Positions 49,702 to 58,861 of a stretch of DNA of 64,000 nucleotides are shown piece after piece (positions within the stretch are counted from its first letter, which is position 1; each line of letters begins with the position of its first letter). The translations under genes were made by a program, and so were the position numbers. The notes below the pieces were generated by a model that was not told the origin of the DNA, ran no database searches, and saw only the letters and a list, made by a program, of their open reading frames with translations. Origin of the DNA: Ramlibacter sp. WS9 (GTDB taxonomy: Bacteria > Pseudomonadota > Gammaproteobacteria > Burkholderiales > Burkholderiaceae_C). The stretch is taken from assembly GCF_003797765.1 (NCBI RefSeq), contig NZ_RKMB01000020.1:46101-110100 (forward strand), written 5' to 3'.

Positions 49702-51684
49702 TCAGCTCTTGGACGGTGAGTACAACAGCAAGGAGCCGTTGGTCCACGCCAGGTACTGGCTCTCGTTGTAGTCCAGCGCGCTGGGCGGGCCCTGGACCCC
49801 TGTCGGCCCCGCGGGGGTATTGGCCGGCCAGGAGGTGCCGGTCGCCGAAGCAGTCCAGACGAGGGCGCGGTAGCTGTCACTGGTAGTGAAGAACACGAAC
49901 AGGTTGCCCTGGTAGACGTTGACGCCGGGGCCGGCATCGGTGGTTTCGCCCGCGTTGATGGTCTGGCCATTGGGCCAACTGCCGGCGCTGCCGTTGCTGG
50001 AGGCCGAGTAGAAGATCTGGTTCTTGTCAGAACCGCTGCCGTTGTTGCGCCAGAACACGTAGAGCTTGCCTTGAAACTCGCACGCGGCCAGGCGGTCGCC
50101 GCTGGCGTCGCGGGTGTTGATGGACTGGGCCGTGGACCACGAGCGGCTTGCCGGATCGAAGGTGCTGTAGACGATGTGGTTGGAGTCGGTGTCGGTCCAG
50201 AAGAGGTACAGCGTGTTGCCGAAAACGCAGGGTGCCGGAGCCGCATTGGCCGACCCGGTGCCGATCCGCAGGCCGTTGGGCCAGGGCGCCTGGCCAGTGG
50301 GCGAACTGCTCCAGTACACACCGTTGTTGCCGCCCCGCCAGAAAACGAACAGCTCACTCGAATCGACGTCGGCGTCGCTCCCGAACGCGATCGCCGTCGG
50401 GCCGCTGCCGTCGTAGCTGTAGTCGACGCCGTTGATCGGCTCGCCGGCAGGCCAGGTCATGCCATCGGCGGACGCGCTGAAATACAACTTGCCGGGGCTG
50501 CTGCTCGCGCGCCAGAAGTAGTAGAGCTTGTTGCGGTAGCCGCACGCTCCCGGTGCCGCGCTCGTGCTGTCCGTGCTGTTGATCTGCTGGCCGGCAGGCC
50601 AGCTCGGAAAAGTCGGGTTCAGCACGGCGTTGATCTGGTACTGGCCGCCGTTGCCCGACACCGTCGTGTTGTACGCGAAACCAGTGGCCGTGTACGTGAC
50701 GCTGCCGCGCGGGTCGTCGTTGCCATCGTCGTTGTCGAACAGCTCCACCAGCACACTTTGGTCGAAGTAGATGCTGCGGCCCGCATCCCAGGACTGGCCT
50801 GCCTTGAGCGAGTACCGTCCCTGCGTGGGGTACCTGTAGGTGTTGCCGCTGTCGGGGGTGAACTTGAAATAGATTTCGTCGCCGGCGTTCTCACCCGGCT
50901 GGTTGCACACGATGGACTGCACGATCATGTAGTTGTTCTGACGCGGCTGGAAGACATGGGGCTCGTCCCAGCCCCAGACCCAGGTGTCGGACGCGACGAA
51001 CTCGAGACTGATGCCTCCGTCTTCGCCCTCGGAAAACGACAGGCCGATGAAGTTGGAGCCGGAGAACGATGCCTCCACCATCAGGCCGACCGTGTCGCCC
51101 AGGTTGGCCTGGATGCCCCAGGCCGGCCCGGCCATGTCGGTGGGCTGCACGTTCCACAGGCCAAGGGTCAGACCGCCGAACTCGTTGGCCCCCGCGCCCA
51201 CCATGGCGCCGGTGGTCAGGTAGACCACGTATTCCTCCGGGTTCGTCCAGTCGTGGGGCGGAACCGCGATACCCACGCTGCCCTCGACACCGGCGACAAG
51301 CACGAAAAGGGAGAACTCGATGCCCAGCGAGATGGACTGGATGCGAAAGCTCCGGTCCTGTTCCTGGGCGCGCGCATGCTGCTGCACCAGCTCGCGAACC
51401 GGCATGAACTCCAGCGAATTGAGGATCTGCGCCGCCACGGGGCGGATGTCGTCCATGCTCTTGCCCGCCAGACCGGCCCTGAGCGCCTGGCCCGCCGGAC
51501 TGGCGTTGTAGTCCTTGATGGCCTTGGCCGCGGCCTGCGTGATGCGCTGCTCGATATCGCTGCGGCCCCACTTGACCTGTTGGAGCGCGTGTTGCCCGCT
51601 GGGCGGAACCGCCGATGCGCGAAACTGCGCCAGTTCCTCGGACTGGGCCTGGACGTAGGCTGAAAAATCGGTTTGCTGTGTCAT
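49702..51684 (-). CDS. Multidomain protein with C2-like domain and lectin-type beta-propeller
   Basis: 660 residues, no signal peptide. Helical N-terminus (1-105), a Gly/aromatic-rich region (about 110-235; TTGAMVGAGANEFGGLTLGL), then a beta domain (about 250-355; IVQSIVCNQPGENAGDEIYF, DQSVLVELFDNDDGNDDPRG) that is paralogous to the whole neighbouring protein at 51704. The C-terminal ~300 residues are about six repeats of the form LYVFWR...YSAS-G-WP-G-IN, typical of fucose-lectin/PLL-like beta-propellers that bind sugars. The middle region could insert in membranes, though this is a guess. Likely an exported carbohydrate-binding toxin or adhesin. Confidence 0.7.
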   Translation of the reverse strand: MTQQTDFSAYVQAQSEELAQFRASAVPPSGQHALQQVKWGRSDIEQRITQAAAKAIKDYNASPAGQALRAGLAGKSMDDIRPVAAQILNSLEFMPVRELVQQHARAQEQDRSFRIQSISLGIEFSLFVLVAGVEGSVGIAVPPHDWTNPEEYVVYLTTGAMVGAGANEFGGLTLGLWNVQPTDMAGPAWGIQANLGDTVGLMVEASFSGSNFIGLSFSEGEDGGISLEFVASDTWVWGWDEPHVFQPRQNNYMIVQSIVCNQPGENAGDEIYFKFTPDSGNTYRYPTQGRYSLKAGQSWDAGRSIYFDQSVLVELFDNDDGNDDPRGSVTYTATGFAYNTTVSGNGGQYQINAVLNPTFPSWPAGQQINSTDSTSAAPGACGYRNKLYYFWRASSSPGKLYFSASADGMTWPAGEPINGVDYSYDGSGPTAIAFGSDADVDSSELFVFWRGGNNGVYWSSSPTGQAPWPNGLRIGTGSANAAPAPCVFGNTLYLFWTDTDSNHIVYSTFDPASRSWSTAQSINTRDASGDRLAACEFQGKLYVFWRNNGSGSDKNQIFYSASSNGSAGSWPNGQTINAGETTDAGPGVNVYQGNLFVFFTTSDSYRALVWTASATGTSWPANTPAGPTGVQGPPSALDYNESQYLAWTNGSLLLYSPSKS

Positions 51685-51703
51685 GGTGATGGCTCCCCGG
51701 GCT

Positions 51704-52057
51704 TCAGTTGTTGACCGTGATCTTCAGCGTGTACTGCGCGCCGTCGTTGTTGGAAACCGTGACGCTGCCCGGCAGGCTGTCCGGCGTGTAGTCGTAGCTG
51801 ACCAGGAAGTCCGACCGCGTGTCGGTGAGCGACTCGTCATGGTCGTACAACGTCACCAGGAGATCGCGGTTGAACTCCATCTCCTGGCCCACGTTCCAGG
51901 TTTCGCCGTTCCCCATGGAATGCGGTGCCGTGAAGCGCCTGGGGACATGGCGCGGTATGCCCGCGTCAGCCTGATAGACGATGTAAACCTCGTCAGCCGT
52001 GGGGCCGGCGGACGTGGCGACGCATGTGACGCTGTCGAGCGTGATGGAAATGGGCAT
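51704..52057 (-). CDS. Small beta-domain protein, paralogue of the middle domain of its neighbour
   Basis: 117 residues. It shares the pattern of the 660-residue protein's central domain: DEVYIVYQADAG against DEIYFKFTPDSG, WNVGQEMEFNRDLLVTLYDHDE against WDAGRSIYFDQSVLVELFDNDD, and a final GAQYTLKI against GGQYQINA. The acidic loop resembles calcium-binding C2-like loops. It lies 19 bases upstream of the large gene, so the two are cotranscribed; it may be a partner, decoy or immunity-like factor. Confidence 0.65.
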   Translation of the reverse strand: MPISITLDSVTCVATSAGPTADEVYIVYQADAGIPRHVPRRFTAPHSMGNGETWNVGQEMEFNRDLLVTLYDHDESLTDTRSDFLVSYDYTPDSLPGSVTVSNNDGAQYTLKITVNN

Positions 52058-52186
52058 TTGCGTTCCTCCTGATGTAGACGCGTACGAATCCTAGGAGGCG
52101 GGCGCGCCACGGTCTGTCACGCGATCGCGTGACAGACAGGGGGAAGGCGGGGGCTGTGCGCGGGGAACCGCCGCGCCCGGAGGGTC

Positions 52187-53104
52187 TTACTCGATGTTCT
52201 GGACCTGCTCGCGCATCTGCTCGACCAGGACCTTCATGTCCACCGAAATGCGCGTGAGTTCGAGCGCGGCGGACTTGGAGCCCAAGGTGTTGGCCTCGCG
52301 GTGCAGCTCCTGGATCAGGAAGTCCAGGCGCTTGCCGACCTCGCCACCCTTTTTCACCAGCCGCTCGATTTCGTCGAGGTGCGACGACAGGCGCATCAGC
52401 TCCTCGGCCACGTCGATGCGGATGGCGAAGGCAGTGGCTTCGGTCAACGCGCGGTCCTGCGCGGCCTCGGGCACCGTGGAGCCTTCGCTCAGCGCCATCG
52501 CTTCCTTCCAGCGTTCCAGGAAGCGGGCGCGCTGCTGTTCCACCAGCTGCGGCACGAGCGGCTTGGCCTGTTGCGCCAGGTCTCGCAGCTGCTGCAGGTG
52601 ACCGAGCAGCATCGTTGCCAGCCGGGCGCCTTCACGCTCCCGTGCCGACATCAATTCGTCCAGCGTGCGCCGCGCCAGTTCGGCGAGGGGCTGCGTCCAA
52701 TCCACGTCGGCACTGCCTTCCGCCGCCGAAAGCCGCACCACGTCGGCCACGCTGAGGGCGCGCGCGTCGGGCAGCCAGCTGCGTACGTTGTCCTGCAAGG
52801 CGTTGAGCCGTTGAAGGAGGCGGGTGGTCGGCTCCTTCAGGGTATCGCCCGCGCCGCTTTCCAGGGCCGCGCGCACTTCGACCTTGCCGCGTTTCAGCTT
52901 GCCCGTGATGAGTTCGCGCAGGGCGGGCTCGTGCTGGCGCAACTCCTCGGAGAGGCGGAATGAAAGATCGAGGAAGCGGCTGTTGACCGAGCGGATCTCA
53001 AGCCCGATGCGGCCCGCGGCCATGCCCTTTGCCTCCTGGCCCCCACCGGTTTGCGGCGCGTTTTGCTGGGCGCTTGCATAACCGGTCATGCTGTAAACTG
53101 CCAT
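52187..53104 (-). CDS. yicC: YicC/YloC endoribonuclease
   Basis: 305 residues. The family start MAVYSMTGYASA, LEIRSVNSRFLDLSFRL, KRGKVEVR and the C-terminal GKRLDFLIQELHREANTLGS are diagnostic. YicC-type enzymes are metal-dependent RNases taking part in mRNA and small-RNA decay. ATG 53104 fits the family N-terminus; a TTG at 53116 adds four residues. It is divergent from the Ser/Thr kinase gene. In relatives gmk normally follows it directly. Confidence 0.94.
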   Translation of the reverse strand: MAVYSMTGYASAQQNAPQTGGGQEAKGMAAGRIGLEIRSVNSRFLDLSFRLSEELRQHEPALRELITGKLKRGKVEVRAALESGAGDTLKEPTTRLLQRLNALQDNVRSWLPDARALSVADVVRLSAAEGSADVDWTQPLAELARRTLDELMSAREREGARLATMLLGHLQQLRDLAQQAKPLVPQLVEQQRARFLERWKEAMALSEGSTVPEAAQDRALTEATAFAIRIDVAEELMRLSSHLDEIERLVKKGGEVGKRLDFLIQELHREANTLGSKSAALELTRISVDMKVLVEQMREQVQNIE

Positions 53105-53200
53105 GGAGGTCTTCAATCTTGGGTTCGTTGCGGGATTGCGAGAATAACCGGGTTACGCGTTGACCCCTACATTCGAGAACTAGAGAATCAGTTCTTAATT

Positions 53201-54211
53201 ATGTCAAAGGTCAAGCCAGCCCCCCTGCCGCCAGATACGGTCATTGGCGGCTATCGGGTGGTGCGCAAGCTGTCGGCGGGCGGGTTTGGCGTCGTTTACC
53301 TCGCGGTGGACAACGAAGGCCAGCAGGTCGCCGTCAAGGAATACCTGCCCGCTTCCCTGGCCACGCGCGCCCCGGGCGAGCTGTTGCCGCAGGTGCAGCC
53401 GGAGAAACTGTCTCTTTATCGCCTCGGTCTCAAGAGTTTCTTCGAAGAAGGCCGCTCCCTCGCGCAGATCTCGCACGCCTCCGTGGTGAGCGTGCTCAAC
53501 TTCTTTCGCGAGAACGAAACCGTCTACATGGTGATGAACTACCTGGAGGGCGCGACCCTGCAGGACTTCATCATCACCGCGCGCGAGCTGAAAAAGCAGA
53601 AGGTGTTCCGCGAATCGACCATCCGCTCGCTGTTCGACGAGATCCTGCGCGGGCTGCGCATCGTGCACCAGCACAAGATGCTGCACCTGGACATCAAGCC
53701 GGCCAACATCTTCATCACCGACGACAACAAGGCCGTGATGATCGACTTCGGTGCCGCACGCGAAGTGCTGTCGAAAGAAGGCAACTTCATCCGCCCGATG
53801 TACACGCCCGGCTTCGCCGCGCCCGAGATGTACCGGCGCGATTCGTCGATGGGCCCCTGGACCGACATCTACGCCATCGGCGCGTGTATCTATGCCTGCA
53901 TGCAGGGTTATCCGCCCAACGACGCGCCGCAGCGTCTGGAAAAAGACCGGCTGGCGCTGGCCCTGTCGCGGCTGCGCGGCGTGTACTCCGACAACCTGAT
54001 CGAAGTGGTCGAGTGGTGCATGTCGCTCGACCCGCTGTCGCGCCCGCAGTCCGTGTTCGCGCTGCAGAAGGAATTGAGCCGCGAGGGCGAGCGCCGCTAC
54101 ACCAAGCTGTCGGTGGGCGAGAAGATGCGCCTGCAATTCGACAACATGGTGTCGGACACCAAGAAGAACGTGAAACGCGCCACCGGTTTCGGCGGCGTGA
54201 AGGCGAAGTAG
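53201..54211 (+). CDS. Bacterial serine/threonine protein kinase
   Basis: 336 residues: Gly-rich loop LSAGGFGVVYLA (24-35), ATP-anchoring Lys46 in VAVKEYLP, catalytic loop HLDIKPANIF (Asp164, Lys166, Asn169; HLD replaces HRD), DFG at 182-184 and APEM. No membrane helix, so it is cytoplasmic, unlike PknB types. The PP2C gene follows after 9 bases, forming a kinase-phosphatase pair. No clear ribosome binding site precedes ATG 53201; an upstream in-frame start at 53051 falls in an unlikely stretch that overlaps yicC. Confidence 0.92.
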   Translation: MSKVKPAPLPPDTVIGGYRVVRKLSAGGFGVVYLAVDNEGQQVAVKEYLPASLATRAPGELLPQVQPEKLSLYRLGLKSFFEEGRSLAQISHASVVSVLNFFRENETVYMVMNYLEGATLQDFIITARELKKQKVFRESTIRSLFDEILRGLRIVHQHKMLHLDIKPANIFITDDNKAVMIDFGAAREVLSKEGNFIRPMYTPGFAAPEMYRRDSSMGPWTDIYAIGACIYACMQGYPPNDAPQRLEKDRLALALSRLRGVYSDNLIEVVEWCMSLDPLSRPQSVFALQKELSREGERRYTKLSVGEKMRLQFDNMVSDTKKNVKRATGFGGVKAK

Positions 54212-54220
54212 GTAGTCTGA

Positions 54221-55126
54221 ATGAAGTTCTCCGTCTTCCAGATCAGCCGCAAGGGCGGCCGCGAAAAGAACGAAGACCGCATGGGCTATTGCTACACGCG
54301 GGAGTCGGGCCTGTTCGTGTTGGCCGACGGCATGGGCGGCCACCCGGAAGGCGAAGTCGCGGCGCAGCTGGCGCTGCAGACGGTGTCGGCGCTGTACCAG
54401 AAAGAAGCCAAGCCGCTGGTCCGCGACGTGGGCGAGTTCCTGTCTACCTCGCTCATGGCGGCGCATCACCAGATCATCCGCTACGCCAGCGAAAAAGGCA
54501 TGCTCGACACACCGCGCACGACGCTGGTCGCCGCGATCGTGCAAGGCACGTCAGCTACCTGGGTGCACTGCGGCGATTCGCGCTTGTACGTGGTGCGCGG
54601 CGGCGAGCTGCTCACGCGCACGCGGGACCATTCGTATCTGGAGCAGCAAAGCGGCTCGGGCGTGGTGCGCATGGACCGCATCAACCGCAACATCCTCTTC
54701 ACCTGCCTGGGCTCGCCCACCAAGCCCGTGTTCGACGTCACCGGGCCGGTCACGCTGCAGCAGGGCGACAAGATCCTGCTGTGCTCGGACGGCCTGTGGG
54801 GCAGCCTGAACGACATCGACATCGTCCGGCACCTGTCCATCCAGCCCGTGTCGCAGGCCGTGCCCGACCTGGTCGAGGCGGCCCTCCGCAACGGCGGCGA
54901 CCACAGCGACAACGTCACCGTGATCGCGCTGGAGTGGGAAACGCCCGATTCCTTCGAATCCACCCGCGGCATTTCCACCGACAGCATCAGCGACGGGGTG
55001 TTCGCCTCCACCATCCAGGCTGGCGTGCTCGACACCATGGTCGAAGACCTGGACGACGCAGCCATCGAGCGCTCGATCGCCGAGATCAACGAAGCCATCC
55101 GGCGCTCGGCCGCCCGGAAAAACTAA
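54221..55126 (+). CDS. PP2C-type serine/threonine phosphatase
   Basis: 301 residues. PP2C metal-binding motifs: KNEDRMGY, LADGMGGHPEGE, HCGDSRLY, LLCSDGLWG and DHSDNVTVIAL. It would reverse the upstream kinase's phosphorylations. The final ~50 residues past the catalytic core are acidic and Ser/Thr-rich. rph begins 11 bases after its stop codon, so kinase, phosphatase and RNase PH may share transcripts. Confidence 0.94.
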   Translation: MKFSVFQISRKGGREKNEDRMGYCYTRESGLFVLADGMGGHPEGEVAAQLALQTVSALYQKEAKPLVRDVGEFLSTSLMAAHHQIIRYASEKGMLDTPRTTLVAAIVQGTSATWVHCGDSRLYVVRGGELLTRTRDHSYLEQQSGSGVVRMDRINRNILFTCLGSPTKPVFDVTGPVTLQQGDKILLCSDGLWGSLNDIDIVRHLSIQPVSQAVPDLVEAALRNGGDHSDNVTVIALEWETPDSFESTRGISTDSISDGVFASTIQAGVLDTMVEDLDDAAIERSIAEINEAIRRSAARKN

Positions 55127-55137
55127 ACTCGCTCCCC

Positions 55138-55863
55138 ATGACATTCGAACGAAGCAGCGGCCGCGCCGCAGATCAACTACGCCCCATCCGCATCACCCGC
55201 GGCTTCACCATCCACGCCGAGGGCTCGGTGCTCATCGAGTTCGGCGACACCAAGGTGCTTTGCACCGCCTCGGTGGAAGAGCGGGTGCCGCCGCACAAGC
55301 GCGGCAGCGGTGAAGGCTGGGTGACGGCCGAGTACGGCATGCTGCCGCGCGCCACCCACACGCGAGGGGATCGCGAAGCGGCCCGCGGCAAGCAGAGCGG
55401 CCGCACGCAGGAGATCCAGCGGCTCATCGGCCGCTCCATGCGGGCGGTGTTCGACCTGAAGCTTCTGGGCGAGCGCACCATCCAGATCGATTGCGATGTG
55501 TTGCAGGCCGATGGCGGCACACGCACGGCCGCGATCACAGGCGCCTTCGTGGCCGCGCAGGACGCGGTGAACAAGCTGCTCGCTCAAGGCAAGCTGGCCA
55601 TCTCGCCCATCACCGGCCCTGTGGCCGCGGTGTCGGTGGGCATCGTGCAGGGCACGCCGCTGCTCGACCTGGAATATGTCGAGGACGTGGGCTGCGACAC
55701 CGACATGAACGTCGTCATGACCGGCGCCGGCCATTACGTCGAAGTGCAGGGCACGGCCGAAGGCGCCGCTTTCACCCGCAAGGAAATGGACGAGCTGCTG
55801 CGTCTGGCGGAAAAGGGCATTGCCGAGCTGGTGGTCCTTCAGGCAAAGGCACTGGCTGCCTGA
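55138..55863 (+). CDS. rph: Ribonuclease PH
   Basis: 241 residues. RITRGFTIHAEGSVLIEFGD, RGSGEGWVTAEYGMLPRATH, QEIQRLIGRSMRA and LQADGGTRTAAITGAF are the RNase PH signature. It is a phosphorolytic 3'-5' exoribonuclease trimming tRNA 3' ends. It forms a probable operon with rdgB and hemW downstream. Confidence 0.97.
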   Translation: MTFERSSGRAADQLRPIRITRGFTIHAEGSVLIEFGDTKVLCTASVEERVPPHKRGSGEGWVTAEYGMLPRATHTRGDREAARGKQSGRTQEIQRLIGRSMRAVFDLKLLGERTIQIDCDVLQADGGTRTAAITGAFVAAQDAVNKLLAQGKLAISPITGPVAAVSVGIVQGTPLLDLEYVEDVGCDTDMNVVMTGAGHYVEVQGTAEGAAFTRKEMDELLRLAEKGIAELVVLQAKALAA

Positions 55864-55865
55864 CT

Positions 55866-55886
55866 CCCTCCCCCTGCGGGGGAGGG
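55866..55886. repeat. Small G/C hairpin between rph and rdgB
   Basis: CCCTCCCCC-TGC-GGGGGAGGG, a perfect 9-bp stem 2 bases after the rph stop codon, followed by a G-rich run. It has no T-run, so it may stabilise the rph message 3' end or slow transcription rather than terminate it. Confidence 0.5.
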
Positions 55887-55923
55887 CGGGGGTGGGGGCA
55901 CTCAGGCGACAATTGCAGGTTCC

Positions 55924-56529
55924 ATGCCCCCCAAAATCGTCCTCGCCTCCAACAACCCCGGCAAGCTTGCCGAGCTGCAAGCCATGTTCGAGCCTTTGGG
56001 CATCGCCCTGGTCCGCCAGGCCGACCTGGGCATAGGCGAAGCCGAAGAACCCTACCGCACCTTCGTCGAGAACGCGCTGGCCAAGGCGCGCCACGCCGCG
56101 CGCGAGAGCGGCCTGCCGGCGCTGGCCGACGACGCCGGATTGTGCGTGGATGCGTTCGGCGGCCTCCCGGGCGTCGACACAGCCTTTTACGCCACGCAGT
56201 TCGGCTACGAAAAAGGCGACGCCAACAACGTCAAGGCGCTGCTCGAGCAGTTGCAGAATGAGCCGAACCGCCGCGCCGCCCTGGTGAGCACGCTGGTCGC
56301 GGTGCGCACGCCCGACGATCCCGAGCCGCTGATCGCCGTCGGCCGCGTGGCCGGCGAGATCGCGCCACAGCCGGTGGGCAGCAACGGCTTCGGCTTCGAC
56401 CCCGTGATGTACATCCCCGAGTTCGGCCAGACCTTCGCGCAGCTGCCCGTCGAAGTGAAGAACGCCAACAGCCACCGAGGCCAAGCCGCCCGGCAAATGC
56501 TCGTGCTGATTCGCGAGCGCTGGCGATGA
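55924..56529 (+). CDS. rdgB: dITP/XTP pyrophosphatase (RdgB/HAM1)
   Basis: 201 residues. The start IVLASNNPGKLAELQ, catalytic ALADDAGLCVDAFGGLPG and the C-terminal NGFGFDPV...SHRGQAARQ are diagnostic. It removes deaminated purine nucleotides from the pool. Its last codons overlap the hemW start by 4 bases. Confidence 0.96.
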   Translation: MPPKIVLASNNPGKLAELQAMFEPLGIALVRQADLGIGEAEEPYRTFVENALAKARHAARESGLPALADDAGLCVDAFGGLPGVDTAFYATQFGYEKGDANNVKALLEQLQNEPNRRAALVSTLVAVRTPDDPEPLIAVGRVAGEIAPQPVGSNGFGFDPVMYIPEFGQTFAQLPVEVKNANSHRGQAARQMLVLIRERWR

Positions 56530-57764
56530 TTCCCATCCAGCCCGTTGCCACGGGAGGCGACACGATCAAGGACGTCGGCCACTACCTGCGGCCCGGCCTG
56601 CTGCAACTGCCCGCGCTGCCGCCGCTCTCGCTCTACGTCCATCTGCCGTGGTGCCTGAAGAAGTGCCCTTATTGCGACTTCAACTCGCATGAGATGCGTC
56701 CTTCGGACATCCCGGAGCAGCGCTATCTCGATGCACTCGTCGCCGACCTGGAGTCGTCGCTGCCGCTCATCTGGGGCCGGCCGGTGCACAGCATCTTCAT
56801 CGGCGGCGGCACGCCCAGCCTGTTCTCGCCGCAGGGCATCGACCGCCTGCTCGGCGACATTCGCGCGCGTGTGAAGCTCGAGCCCGACTGCGAGATCACC
56901 CTCGAAGCCAACCCGGGCACCTTCGAGAAAGATCGCTTCAGGGCATTCCGCGCCGCGGGCGTCACGCGCCTGTCGGTCGGCGTGCAAAGCTTCAACGACG
57001 ACCATCTGCGCGCCCTGGGCCGCGTGCATGACCGGGCACAGGCGATCGCGGCGCTGGAAGAAGCGGCAGCTTCGTTCGACACCTTCAACCTCGACCTGAT
57101 GTACGCGCTGCCCGGGCAGGACATGGCGCAGCTCGAGAGCGACCTGCACGAGGCGCTGGCGGTGATGCCGCCGCACCTGTCTGTCTACCAACTCACCATC
57201 GAGCCGAACACGTACTTCGCGAAGTTTCCACCGCGCGTGCCCGACGACGACCTCGCGTACGCCATGCTGGACCGCATCACCGAAATGACCGCGGCCGCAG
57301 GCCTGGATCGCTACGAGGTGTCGGCCTATGCAAAGGCGGGCCATCGCTGCTGGCACAACGTCAACTACTGGCAGTTCGGAGATTACCTGGGCATCGGCGC
57401 GGGTGCGCACGGCAAGCTCAGTTTCCCGCACCGGGTGATCCGCCAGGTGCGCTATCGCGAGCCGCGCCTGTACATGGACAACGCGCTGGCCGGCAAGCCG
57501 CTTGCGCAGGAAAGCGAAGTGGGTCGCGGCGAGCTGCCGTTCGAGTTCATGCTCAATGCGCTTCGCCTGAAGGAGGGTTTCGCGCTGCGTGATTTCACCG
57601 AGCGCACGGGCTTGCCTCTGGCCGCGATCGAGGCGAGACTTCAGGAGGCGGAAAAAAAGGGGCTGGTGGAACGCGACCTGGCGCAGGTGCGGCCGACCAC
57701 GCGCGGCTTCGACTTCCTGAGCGACCTGCAGTCCCTGTTCCTTCCGCCCGGAGATGAGTCATGA
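56526..57764 (+). CDS. hemW: Radical-SAM heme chaperone HemW (CPDH-like)
   Basis: 412 residues. The radical SAM cluster motif is CLKKCPYC preceded by LYVHLPW, then FIGGGTPSLF and GVQSFNDDHLRALGR. The HNxxYW motif of HemW is seen in WHNVNYWQFGDYLGIGAGAH. HemW inserts heme into respiratory proteins; older annotation calls it oxygen-independent coproporphyrinogen oxidase. The N-terminus is about 25 residues longer than common, with the start fixed by the rdgB overlap. Confidence 0.93.
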   Translation: MIPIQPVATGGDTIKDVGHYLRPGLLQLPALPPLSLYVHLPWCLKKCPYCDFNSHEMRPSDIPEQRYLDALVADLESSLPLIWGRPVHSIFIGGGTPSLFSPQGIDRLLGDIRARVKLEPDCEITLEANPGTFEKDRFRAFRAAGVTRLSVGVQSFNDDHLRALGRVHDRAQAIAALEEAAASFDTFNLDLMYALPGQDMAQLESDLHEALAVMPPHLSVYQLTIEPNTYFAKFPPRVPDDDLAYAMLDRITEMTAAAGLDRYEVSAYAKAGHRCWHNVNYWQFGDYLGIGAGAHGKLSFPHRVIRQVRYREPRLYMDNALAGKPLAQESEVGRGELPFEFMLNALRLKEGFALRDFTERTGLPLAAIEARLQEAEKKGLVERDLAQVRPTTRGFDFLSDLQSLFLPPGDES

Positions 57765-58732
57765 CCCTTGATTTCCAGCCTATGCGCAGCGCGGTGGTAG
57801 CCGTGCTGCTTGCCGCTGCCGCTTTCATCGCCCCCAGCGCCTTCGCCCAGGCCGATGGAACGATCCGCGTGGTGGTGCCGACGAATGCGGGCGGGCCGCT
57901 CGACGTCACGGCGCGCATGCTCGCCACGGTCCTTGCGCGCAACATGAATCAGACGGTCATCGTCGAGAACCGGCCGGGTGCATCGGGGATCATCGGCACC
58001 GAACATGTCGTCAAGGCACCGCCGGACGGCCGCACGATGCTGCTCGCGACCGGTTTCGTGGCTTCGAACCCCGTCTTCTACAAGGTCAACTACGACCCGC
58101 TCCGCGACCTGGTCCCGGTGATCGAGATGGGCCAGATGGGCATGCTGATGCTGGTGCGCAAGGACCTCGACGCGCGCAAGCCGGCCGACTTGCAACGCAT
58201 CGCCGATCTGCAAAAGGGCGGGCTGAATTGCGGTGCGCCGCCGGGCGACTTCATGCTCGGCTGCGAGCAGCTCAAGCAGCTGCTCGGCGGCGCCGTGGTG
58301 ACGGTTCCGTATCCCGGCGTTGCGCCCGCCATGGCCGCGCTGGCCGGTGGCCAGGTTGATCTGGTGATTGCGCCGCACGATGCCGCGCAGCCGCTGGTTG
58401 AAAGCGGGCGCGTCACGGCCATCGCCACCATGGGCACCAAACCCGGCATGCCGCCTTTCGACCGTTTGCCGCTGGCCAGCGAAACCTGGCCGGGCTTCAC
58501 CGTCATCGGCTTCATGGGCATGCTGGTTCCCGCGGGAACGCCGCAAGCGACCGTGACGACGCTGCATCGCGAACTCATGGCCGCGATGAATGAGCCGCAG
58601 GTACGCGAATTCATGCGGGCGCGCGGCACGCCCGTGGAAGAGGGCGGTCCCGAAAAGCTCGGCCGCGTGGTGGCTGAGCGAGGCGCGCATTACCGCCGCC
58701 TGGCCGCCACGCTGGGGCTGAAGCAGCAGTAG
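57761..58732 (+). CDS. Tripartite tricarboxylate transporter substrate-binding protein (Bug/TctC family)
   Basis: 323 residues with a Sec signal peptide (VAVLLAAAAFIAPSAFAQA). IRVVVPTNAGGPLDVTARML, NRPGASGIIGTEHVVKA and the C-terminal VPAGTPQATVTTLHREL are the Bug signature. It is a periplasmic binding protein for carboxylates or similar acids; dozens of paralogues are common in Burkholderiales. No TctA/TctB genes are near, as is usual for orphan members. Its ATG overlaps hemW by 4 bases. Confidence 0.94.
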   Translation: MTLDFQPMRSAVVAVLLAAAAFIAPSAFAQADGTIRVVVPTNAGGPLDVTARMLATVLARNMNQTVIVENRPGASGIIGTEHVVKAPPDGRTMLLATGFVASNPVFYKVNYDPLRDLVPVIEMGQMGMLMLVRKDLDARKPADLQRIADLQKGGLNCGAPPGDFMLGCEQLKQLLGGAVVTVPYPGVAPAMAALAGGQVDLVIAPHDAAQPLVESGRVTAIATMGTKPGMPPFDRLPLASETWPGFTVIGFMGMLVPAGTPQATVTTLHRELMAAMNEPQVREFMRARGTPVEEGGPEKLGRVVAERGAHYRRLAATLGLKQQ

Positions 58733-58861
58733 CACACCGGCCGGCCGCCCTGCGGCGGCCACATGCGTTCTTTGCATGGCGCAGCGCGGATATGGCATTT
58801 GCGCTTGCCCGCAACTCTGCCTAGAGTGTGGCACCCCTCATTCACAGGAAGAAGGCGCGCC

